Origin: Verrucomicrobium sp. BvORR034
GTDB lineage: Bacteria; Verrucomicrobiota; Verrucomicrobiia; Verrucomicrobiales; Verrucomicrobiaceae
Direction: 5' to 3'
Assembly: GCF_000739635.1 (NCBI RefSeq)
Contig: NZ_BATQ01000011.1
Span: forward strand, 1-50,783
DNA length: 50,783 bases
Below, one piece after another: positions 44,268 through 50,783 of the stretch. The first letter of the stretch is position 1. Each line of letters begins with the position of its first letter. The notes beneath the pieces were generated by a model, which saw nothing but the letters and a program-made list of their open reading frames with translations, was not told the origin of the DNA and ran no database searches. The position numbers and the translations under genes were made by a program.

Positions 44268-45929
44268 TTAATCCTGTCTCTGTATCCGCGCCCACTCCAG
44301 CCCGGGCTGGTCCACGCGGAACTGCACCACGCGCCGCTGCTCCGCATCGGTCACATACACCGTGCACCCATCCGTGCCGCCGAAGCACAGGTTGGTCGGG
44401 CTCTTGCCCAGCACATCAATTTCCTGCAGCACTTTGCCCTGCGGGCTTAGCTTGACCACAGTGCCTTTGCCATGACGGGTGATGTAGAGGTTGCCTGCCA
44501 CATCGCAGCGCATGCCGTCGAAGCCATGGTCGGGGAATTCCTTGAGCAGACGCTTCTCGCCGAGGGTGCCATCGGTTTGGATGGGAAAGGCCCAGACCTT
44601 GCGCTGCACGCTTTCGTTCACGTACAGCGTTCTGCCATCGGGGCTGACGTCCAGACCGTTGGTGATGCCCATGTTGCTGGCCACCTTGGAAACTTTGCCT
44701 TCCCGGCTCACGTGCCAAAGCTGGCCAGTGCCGTCCTTCCAGGCCGGATCGCTGGCATAGAAGTCGCCTTCTGCAGTGATGGCGATATCGTTGGGCTGGT
44801 TCATGCCCGGTTCATTGGCCAAGACGGAGACGGCCTTGCTAGTGAGATCCACTTTGAGAACGTTGTGCTTCGTGTAATCCGCGACAAAGAAGCTTTTGCC
44901 ATCCCGACTGAAGCGGATGCCGTTGCCGATGCTCCCCTCAGGAAGTTTCACGAAGACCTCGGCTTTCCCGTCCGGACTCACTCTGCCAATGGTGCCCTGC
45001 TCCTTGAAGTTCACGGCATACAGGTTGCCCTGGTGATCGCAGGCCGGACCTTCAATGCCATCGGTGAAGCCATTGGGTTCGGTGAGGGGCGTGGTTTTGA
45101 AGAGGGGACTGGCAGCCACCGTTTGTTTCCTCTCCCGCATGAGTCTGGCCAGATACCTGGCCGTCTCATCCGCGATCACCTGGTAGCCAGCCTGGTTGGG
45201 GTGGCGGTCGCCATACCATCCCGGCAGGTCGCCCAGATGGGCATCCAGCTGATTGTCCATCACGACCACGGACTTGCCGTTGATGAAGGGCTTCACCAAC
45301 TCCTGAAACTTGTCCGGCACCTTCTCGATGGGATAACGCCGGTAGTTCAGCATGTTTGGGCCCTTTTTGAGCTCCTCCGCATAGCGAGGGTGAATGTCGA
45401 AGAGCGGCAGTCCTTCGGCTTCCGACACCTTTTTGTTGAGCTGATTGATCTGGATGACCCGCTCTTCCTCGCCGTAGGGGATCACTGTCATAACGATGAT
45501 CACGGCTTCTGGATGGTCGCGCTTGAGGCGCAAGACTAGTTCATGATAGTCCTTGGCGAAGTTTTCCGCGAACCCCTGCCGCCGGGCCTGGTCGTTGATG
45601 CCGTAGCGGATGAAGATGTAGTCGGCACCAGGGATCTTCGCGATCTCCTTGTCATATCGGCCGGAGTCCAGCAGTCGCTGGATGTACTCTCCACTGAGTC
45701 CCAGATTGATGACGTTCACGGGTTCGAGGTCTTTCTCCGCGGCCAGGAGGATGCTGATCACGTCCTCAAAGTGGGGGCCTTGAGGCCGCAGCATCTTTGG
45801 GATCTTCGCCTCGGTGGTGCTGTCACCCACCAGCAGGACCTGACGTTTGCCTTCATGGAGGGCGTAGGCCTGGGGCAGGCAGGCAAGCAGCAGACCGACG
45901 GCGAGCGGGAGATGGAGCAGGGGTTTCAT
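44268..45929 (-). CDS. SGNH hydrolase fused to an SMP-30/gluconolactonase propeller
   Basis: A 553-residue exported protein from the ATG at 45929 (45950 is an alternative). The signal is LPLAVGLLLACLPQAYA. The SGNH domain (about 28-255) has GDST with Ser37, YGINDQ and the Asp-His pair in GDRHPNQAGY. The second half (about 275-550) is a six-bladed SMP-30-like propeller: EGPACDHQGNLYAVN, NGIRFSRDGKSFFVADY, NQPNDIAITAEGDFYASDP, TNGLDVSPDGRTLYVNES and DGMRCDVAGNLYITRHGKG. Both domains act on sugar-type compounds, an esterase joined to a lactonase. The two activities in one chain would deacylate and then open a lactone; this is inference. Confidence 0.9.
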   Translation of the reverse strand: MKPLLHLPLAVGLLLACLPQAYALHEGKRQVLLVGDSTTEAKIPKMLRPQGPHFEDVISILLAAEKDLEPVNVINLGLSGEYIQRLLDSGRYDKEIAKIPGADYIFIRYGINDQARRQGFAENFAKDYHELVLRLKRDHPEAVIIVMTVIPYGEEERVIQINQLNKKVSEAEGLPLFDIHPRYAEELKKGPNMLNYRRYPIEKVPDKFQELVKPFINGKSVVVMDNQLDAHLGDLPGWYGDRHPNQAGYQVIADETARYLARLMRERKQTVAASPLFKTTPLTEPNGFTDGIEGPACDHQGNLYAVNFKEQGTIGRVSPDGKAEVFVKLPEGSIGNGIRFSRDGKSFFVADYTKHNVLKVDLTSKAVSVLANEPGMNQPNDIAITAEGDFYASDPAWKDGTGQLWHVSREGKVSKVASNMGITNGLDVSPDGRTLYVNESVQRKVWAFPIQTDGTLGEKRLLKEFPDHGFDGMRCDVAGNLYITRHGKGTVVKLSPQGKVLQEIDVLGKSPTNLCFGGTDGCTVYVTDAEQRRVVQFRVDQPGLEWARIQRQD

Positions 45930-46069
45930 GGCAAAAAAACGGCGCAACATGAAACCACGAGTCACAGCCAGCGTCACCGCAGGCAATGCCGGGATGTGGT
46001 GAATATGTGACAAAAAACCACGAGACTTTGCGCGCTAATAATCCATAGAATTTATATTAAACATATTTC

Positions 46070-46097
46070 TTGCATTCACAAGCCCGTGAACTAATAC
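46070..46097 (+). promoter_or_regulatory. Possible promoter of the multicopper oxidase operon
   Basis: In the only clearly AT-rich stretch between the divergent SGNH-propeller and multicopper oxidase genes (about 46030-46130), TTGCAT (46070-46075) and TAATAC (46092-46097) are 16 bp apart. The oxidase starts at 46256. The match is moderate and unconfirmed. The rest of the roughly 300-bp gap shows no gene. Confidence 0.35.
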
Positions 46098-46255
46098 ATT
46101 CCCCTATAGAGAAATAGTTCATTTCGCTAAAAACGTGAGCCCGCGCCGCAGAGAGACGACTCCTCTCGCCTTCGTCGGTGGCCCACCCTTCATCGTCCTG
46201 GGGTGATTCCCCTGGCTACGGCACCTTTGTGCCGTGGTTGCCAACTTCCGACGTC

Positions 46256-48565
46256 ATGAAAACTTGTCCCACGGTCCTCCGTTTCTGCGCCTCGGCGCTG
46301 TTCCTGCCGCTTGCGATTGCGGCTCAAGACAATCCCCAACCCCCTGCCATGGATGCCACCGCGCACCGACAGGCGGTGGAAGGGGCTCGCAAGCGACTCC
46401 AGAACGCCTGGCGGGAGTTCGGGGAACGAAATGCCCGGGGGGAGATGGCCCCGGACATCTTTTCCCTGCGGGTGCAGCCCAAGATCCTCACCACCGGAGA
46501 GATGGAGGGCCTGATGAACCAGGCGCAGGCGGCGACTTTTCCCGAGCCGGAGGTGGTTCGATCCATCAATGGCAAGCTCAACGTCACCCTGAATGTCTTC
46601 AAGGCCCGCAACCAGATCGGTGCGGACCCCGTGTATCTCCGGTCCTACAACGGGAAGCTGGTGGGCCCCACGCTGCGCTGCCAGCCGGGGGACACACTCT
46701 ACATCACCGTGAAAAATGCCCTCGAACCCGAGCCGGGCATGGCGGACGTGATGAACACCCTGCATGGGTTTAACACCACGAATCTGCATACTCATGGGCT
46801 CCATGTGTCGCCTTCTGGCATCAGCGACAACGTGTTGCTGGAGATCCCACCCGGGGCGAATCAGAGCTACGAGATCGTCATCCCCAAGGACCACCCCGCA
46901 GGGACCTTCTGGTACCATGCCCACAAGCATGGCTCCACGGCAGCCAATGTGGGCAGCGGCATGTCCGGTGCTTTGATCATTGAAGGCGGTCTGGACACGG
47001 TGCCTGAGATTGCCCGCGCCCCACAGCGCGTCATGGTGCTGCAACAGATCCCGTATGTAAACAACGCCAGCAAGCCAGTCTGTCCGGCGATCTCCAAAGA
47101 CACCAACCTCACGGTAGGGGTGATCGAGGCCGAATACGCCGACTGTAGCTTTGGTCCACGGACCTGGGACAAGCTGGGGCGCTACACCACGATCAACGGG
47201 GTGAAACTGCCCGTGATCCGCATGCAGCCTGGCTCCGTGGAACGGTGGCGCTTGATCGACAGCGCCATTCGGGAGGTCATTCAACCGGAGCTGGTACGTG
47301 TGGATCACAGTGGGCAGAGCGCACCCTCGCGCTTGAACTTTCACGAGATTGCCGTGGATGGACTCGCGCTCGGGCGTGTCGCCGCGCGCTCCCAGCTGGA
47401 ATTATGGCCCGGCTACCGCTCGGACGTGCTCATTCAGGCACCACCGGTGGCGGGAGTGCAGTATGTGCTGCGGGATGCACGGGTGCCCGGAGGCGGCGTG
47501 ATCATTCCCGAGGAGCGTCGCTATCTTGCATTGGTGATCGTGGAAGGGCCTCTCAATCCCATGCCGCTGCCCACGGATGAGGCCGTGAAGCGGTTCCGAC
47601 TGCCTTCCATCGATCCCAAGCGGGTCACGGCGCGCCAGGCTGCCGCCTATGGGATCATCCCCAAAGGGGACGGCGTGGTGTTCACCATCGACAGGCAGCC
47701 GCTTGATTTCAACGAGGCGCGTCAGAACACCCTGGGAGAAGTGCAGGAGTGGACAGTTATTTCCAGGAACAACGTGGGACCGGTGAGCCATCCCTTTCAC
47801 ATTCATGTGAATCCATTCGAAATCTTCTCCATCCTGAATGAGCAGAGTGTGGAGCAGCTGGATCGAGACCCCAGAACCGGTGCGGTCCTGCCTGTCTGGC
47901 GGGACACCATCATCCTCAACGAGGGGTGGAAAGTGAGCTTCCGCACGGAGTACACCGACTTCGATGGGGTCTTTGTGCAGCACTGCCACATCCTGGACCA
48001 CGAGGATGAAGGCATGATGGAGCTGGTGGAGATCTCCAAGCCGCCAGCCCCCATGCCCATGGCAGACACTGGCAACATGGAGCCCAAACGGCTTGGTGCG
48101 CCGTATCCTGCGCCCGCCTGGTCACTGCCGGATGCCACCGGCAAGGTGCAGAAGTCAGCGGATTTACTGACCCGTCCCACGGTGCTCTTCTTCTATGAGG
48201 GCTTTGCCTGCCTGCGCTGCAACGAGCAGATGACGGCGCTGGTGGAAAAAGCGGAGGCCTTCCGCAAGCAAGGGGTGCAGGTCATTGGCATCAGCACCGA
48301 CTCCGTGGCAGACTTGGGCAAGGCTCTGGATGGCACGCCCTGCCCGTTCCCGCTGCTGGCAGATCCTGAGAAGCGTGTCTTCCGTTCCTATGGGTGCTAT
48401 GCGGACGGGCCCTTGCACGGCCTCTTCGTGCTGGATGCCTCCGGGAAGGTGCACTGGCAGAACGTGTCCATGACCCCCTACATGGATGTGGATGCCCTCC
48501 TGCGCGAAGCAGGGCAGGTGGCTGCACCGGCACGATCCGGCGCTGTGGCCAGCCGTCAGCCGTGA
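46256..48565 (+). CDS. Exported multicopper oxidase with C-terminal peroxiredoxin-like domain
   Basis: A 769-residue protein from the ATG at 46256, with a signal peptide (LRFCASALFLPLAIAA). The four copper motifs are intact: HTH at His178/His180, HAHKH at His221/223/225, HPFHIH at His512/515/517, and HCHILDHEDEGM (His576, Cys577, His578, His582, Met587), so a type 1 and a trinuclear site can form. Residues about 620-755 make a thioredoxin-fold AhpC/TSA-like domain: VLFFYEGFACLRCNEQM with Cys652-x-x-Cys655, then VIGISTDSVADLG and FPLLADPEKRVFRSYG. An oxidase fused to a peroxiredoxin-like domain is very unusual. It is followed by an exported tyrosinase. Confidence 0.93.
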   Translation: MKTCPTVLRFCASALFLPLAIAAQDNPQPPAMDATAHRQAVEGARKRLQNAWREFGERNARGEMAPDIFSLRVQPKILTTGEMEGLMNQAQAATFPEPEVVRSINGKLNVTLNVFKARNQIGADPVYLRSYNGKLVGPTLRCQPGDTLYITVKNALEPEPGMADVMNTLHGFNTTNLHTHGLHVSPSGISDNVLLEIPPGANQSYEIVIPKDHPAGTFWYHAHKHGSTAANVGSGMSGALIIEGGLDTVPEIARAPQRVMVLQQIPYVNNASKPVCPAISKDTNLTVGVIEAEYADCSFGPRTWDKLGRYTTINGVKLPVIRMQPGSVERWRLIDSAIREVIQPELVRVDHSGQSAPSRLNFHEIAVDGLALGRVAARSQLELWPGYRSDVLIQAPPVAGVQYVLRDARVPGGGVIIPEERRYLALVIVEGPLNPMPLPTDEAVKRFRLPSIDPKRVTARQAAAYGIIPKGDGVVFTIDRQPLDFNEARQNTLGEVQEWTVISRNNVGPVSHPFHIHVNPFEIFSILNEQSVEQLDRDPRTGAVLPVWRDTIILNEGWKVSFRTEYTDFDGVFVQHCHILDHEDEGMMELVEISKPPAPMPMADTGNMEPKRLGAPYPAPAWSLPDATGKVQKSADLLTRPTVLFFYEGFACLRCNEQMTALVEKAEAFRKQGVQVIGISTDSVADLGKALDGTPCPFPLLADPEKRVFRSYGCYADGPLHGLFVLDASGKVHWQNVSMTPYMDVDALLREAGQVAAPARSGAVASRQP

Positions 48566-48573
48566 AAATCCAC

Positions 48574-48600
48574 CCTCGGGGCAGATGCTCTGTCCCGGGG
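48574..48600 (+). terminator. Strong hairpin between oxidase and tyrosinase genes
   Basis: A 12-bp stem (48574-48585 with 48589-48600, two G-U wobbles) with a three-base loop lies just after the oxidase stop and is followed by a T-containing AT-rich tract. It could end or attenuate transcription, giving lower tyrosinase expression, or protect the transcript end. It is 46 bp before the tyrosinase start. Confidence 0.55.
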
Positions 48601-48645
48601 TAAATCTATTTTCAAACTGTTAGAACCACGAACTCGTCATTCCTC

Positions 48646-50202
48646 ATGTCTATTCCCAATACCTCCCGTCGTCGCTTCCTCGTCACCGCCGGTGCGGCTG
48701 CCGCCAGTGCCAGCTGGTCCTTTGGCCAGGAACCCGCCCAGGCTGCTGCGGCGAGATACCACCGGCTGAATCTGCAGAATCCTGCTGCGGCGCCCTTCCT
48801 GGAAAGCTACAAAAAAGCCATCACGGCCATGCTGCAGCTCCCGCCCTCGGATGCGCGCAACTGGTATCGGAACGCGTTCATCCACACCCTGGACTGCCCG
48901 CACGGGAACTGGTGGTTCGTCGTCTGGCATCGCGGCTTCACCGGCTGGTTTGAGCGGACCGTGCGTGAACTGAGCGGAGATGCCAACTTCGCCTTCCCCT
49001 ATTGGGACTGGACGGCGCTTCCGCAGCTGCCGGACTCGTTCTTCAACGGTGTGCTGGATCCCAACAACCCGGCCTACATTGCCAGCTACAACGAGTTCTT
49101 CGCCCAGCTCTCCAATCCCATGAGCGCACTGTGGAACTCTTTCTCCACGGCGCAGCTCCAGCAGATGCGGAACCGGGGATTCCGCTCGGTGAATGATGTC
49201 TGGCAGGCGGTGCGGGACAGCCCCATGTTCTTTCCTAGAGGCCGCGCCCGCACCCTCACACGGCAGAACCCGGGATTCGATGCCACCACCCGCCGGGCCG
49301 TGTCCATCGGCACCATTCGCAGCGCCCTCGCTCCGACGGACTTCATCAGTTTCGGCAGTGGCAAGACCGCCAACCACAGCGGCAGCGCCACGCAGGGCAT
49401 CCTGGAGAGCCAGCCCCACAACAACGTGCACAACAACATCGGTGGCTTCATGCAGGATCTGCTGTCTCCCACCGACCCGGTGTTCTTCGCTCACCACTCC
49501 AACATTGACCGGCTCTGGGACGTGTGGACACGCAAGCAACAGCGTCTTGGGCTGCCTACGCTGCCCACAGGAGCGGACCTGCCACCCTGGGCCAATGAAT
49601 CGTTCCTCTTTTTCATCGGGCCGGATGGCAAGCCGGTGGCGAAGAACAAAGCTGGCGACTACGCCACGATTGGCGACTTCAACTATGACTACGAGCCCGG
49701 CTCTGGTGAGACCGTGATCCCGGCTGCCACTCGGCCTGGGGACATGAACAACAAGGTGTGGCTCGGCACCCTCGGGGCATCTGCCCTCAATCTCGGAGCC
49801 TCCGCCCGCGCTGAGGTAATGGTGCCGCAGGCCGTGCCAGAGGCGGCGATGAAGGAGGATGGCCCTGCCGTTTTCGCCAAGATCACCATCGAGCCGATGG
49901 CGGACACCAAGGGAGTGGAGTTCCACGTGCTGGTCAATGCGCCAGAAGGGGCCAAGCAGGTGGATCTGGACTCGCCCAGCTTTGCCGGGACCTTCAGCAT
50001 CTTCGGCGCCCGACTCGGGGGCCATGAAAATCAGCCCCTCAGCTTCCTCATGCCGCTGACGGAGGCCGTGCAGAAGCTGACGGAGGCCAACGAACTCAAG
50101 CCGGGCCAGCCGCTGCGGGTGCAGGTGGTGGCAGAAAGGAAAGGCGTGAATTTGACGCCTTTGCAGGCTAAGGTGTCAGAGATTTCAGTGGGCACCTTCT
50201 AA
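48646..50202 (+). CDS. Tat-exported tyrosinase/polyphenol oxidase
   Basis: A 518-residue type 3 copper oxidase with a twin-arginine signal (SRRRFLVTAGAAAASA). The CuA ligands are His80, His86 and His95 (IHTLDCPHG through VWHRGF); Cys84 is placed to form the Cys-His thioether known from plant catechol oxidases. The CuB ligands are His258 and His262 in PHNNVHNN and a His in FFAHHSNIDRLW (283/284). A C-terminal domain (about 370-518) resembles the plug domain of plant-type enzymes and may shield the site until removed. Tat export suits a folded copper enzyme. It should oxidise phenols to quinones. Confidence 0.93.
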   Translation: MSIPNTSRRRFLVTAGAAAASASWSFGQEPAQAAAARYHRLNLQNPAAAPFLESYKKAITAMLQLPPSDARNWYRNAFIHTLDCPHGNWWFVVWHRGFTGWFERTVRELSGDANFAFPYWDWTALPQLPDSFFNGVLDPNNPAYIASYNEFFAQLSNPMSALWNSFSTAQLQQMRNRGFRSVNDVWQAVRDSPMFFPRGRARTLTRQNPGFDATTRRAVSIGTIRSALAPTDFISFGSGKTANHSGSATQGILESQPHNNVHNNIGGFMQDLLSPTDPVFFAHHSNIDRLWDVWTRKQQRLGLPTLPTGADLPPWANESFLFFIGPDGKPVAKNKAGDYATIGDFNYDYEPGSGETVIPAATRPGDMNNKVWLGTLGASALNLGASARAEVMVPQAVPEAAMKEDGPAVFAKITIEPMADTKGVEFHVLVNAPEGAKQVDLDSPSFAGTFSIFGARLGGHENQPLSFLMPLTEAVQKLTEANELKPGQPLRVQVVAERKGVNLTPLQAKVSEISVGTF

Positions 50203-50240
50203 CCGGGGGAGCGCCTCCTGGATGGACCTCTTGTTCCGGT

Positions 50241-50699
50241 ATGTGGATGCAAGCCTCATTTCTCACGATCCTGGCAGGGTTGGGGGTGACTTGTTTCCTC
50301 ATTCCGGCATGCGGGAGGTCGTCGTCCGAGACCCCGCCTCAAGCTGTGAACGAGTCTTCTCCAGAAGGAAAACTGCTGCTCACCCTGCCTCGCGCAAGGG
50401 AGGCGGATGAGGCCGTGGCTGTGCGTATCACGGTCGGCACCATGGCCAAAGGTGCCCGCATCATCGTGAAGACGGCTGAGGGCGACGTGGTGGGGGCGGT
50501 GGCACCCTTTGGTGTGCTGCCCGGCCGGAAGGCCGGCTCTTTCATGGTACCAGTGCCGGTGGCAGCTGTGAAGGACGGCAAGGTGAGCCTGCAACTGGAG
50601 GTGGAAGAGTCGACTGCTGGGAAAACCCGTGCCCCGACGAAGGCGGAGGTGGAGGCGGCAAACCTGGAACTCATGCCAGTGAGCGGCACGCCGGAGTAG
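50241..50699 (+). CDS. Small lipoprotein of unknown function
   Basis: A 152-residue protein whose N-terminus (MWMQASFLTILAGLGVTCFL) leads to a lipobox I-P-A-C24. The mature part is a single beta-rich domain (EAVAVRITVGTMAKGARIIV, GVLPGRKAGSFMVPVPVAAV) like a small immunoglobulin-type fold. It has no Cys or His cluster that would suggest metal transfer. It begins 38 bp after the tyrosinase stop on the same strand, so it may be a docking partner for the tyrosinase; plain hypothetical lipoprotein is the safe label. Confidence 0.72.
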   Translation: MWMQASFLTILAGLGVTCFLIPACGRSSSETPPQAVNESSPEGKLLLTLPRAREADEAVAVRITVGTMAKGARIIVKTAEGDVVGAVAPFGVLPGRKAGSFMVPVPVAAVKDGKVSLQLEVEESTAGKTRAPTKAEVEAANLELMPVSGTPE

Positions 50700-50734
50700 G
50701 AGGGCCACCAGTGCGGGAGCTTCTGAATGACGCC

Positions 50735-50747
50735 GGGCTTTCAGCCC
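50735..50747 (+). terminator. Triloop hairpin after the lipoprotein gene
   Basis: GGGCT-TTC-AGCCC (50735-50747) is followed by a T-containing AT-rich tract. It lies 36 bp past the lipoprotein stop and is a likely transcript end. It has the same short-stem, three-base-loop form seen in other gaps of this window. Confidence 0.45.
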
Positions 50748-50783
50748 TCAATTTCTATTTGCTTTCCAATTCCTGGGGCGTTG

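Noticed and set aside
48637-50025. Minus-strand open frame of 462 codons
   Set aside because: It lies antisense to the tyrosinase gene with its complete copper ligands.

Overview
The window reads as a chromosomal segment of a Verrucomicrobiota bacterium, or a close PVC-group relative. The evidence is the gene content: an ECF sigma factor, a FecR/LamG protein, a PSCyt1-PSCyt2-PSD1 cytochrome protein and a DUF1501 protein in one operon; Tat-exported Gfo/Idh/MocA oxidoreductases; a DUF5069 protein; a DUF1593 protein; and many secreted hydrolases. The DNA is GC-rich and has few clear Shine-Dalgarno sites. The genus is not resolved. I saw no rRNA, tRNA, CRISPR array, transposase or phage gene.

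Region by region. 1-2562: a TetR regulator with a palindromic operator inside its own promoter, followed by thioredoxin, DUF5069, PNPOx-like and NTF2-like genes behind a second copy of that operator. 2565-2803: an 8-bp tandem repeat and a long hairpin. 2984-4283: two unknown minus-strand proteins. 4415-7109: a PAS-PAS-GAF NarL-type sensor kinase with its LuxR-type response regulator. 7322-10708: an isochorismatase-like protein lacking the catalytic Cys, an alpha/beta hydrolase, an SDR, a membrane protein and a possible lipoprotein. 10730-14149: an ankyrin protein, a deaminase and an MFS carrier, divergent from a LysR regulator. 14539-20597: a Gfo/Idh/MocA oxidoreductase, a HEAT protein, a lone receiver and a large hybrid kinase. 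20762-22799: a secreted CBM-like protein, then an acyl-carrier-like gene and its frameshifted duplicate, each followed by the same dispersed repeat.

22842-29292 is the minus-strand sigma/FecR/PSD1/DUF1501 operon, tightly packed with start-stop overlaps. 29442-34221 holds an M20 peptidase and a Tat-exported amidohydrolase facing a class V aminotransferase-fold protein and an ExuT-like transporter, which looks like small-molecule catabolism. 34457-39022 is a secreted 1,521-residue helical protein that I cannot assign. 39124-44027 encodes a Gfo/Idh/MocA enzyme, an SGNH hydrolase and a DUF1593-beta-lactamase fusion on one strand. 44268-45929 is an SGNH hydrolase fused to an SMP-30 propeller.

The end of the window (46256-50699) is the most unusual part. 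An exported multicopper oxidase fused to a C-terminal peroxiredoxin-like domain is followed by a Tat-exported tyrosinase and a small lipoprotein. I infer a cell-envelope phenol-oxidising module with built-in peroxide handling. Short perfect hairpins with three-base loops recur in many intergenic gaps and appear to be a dispersed repeat family.
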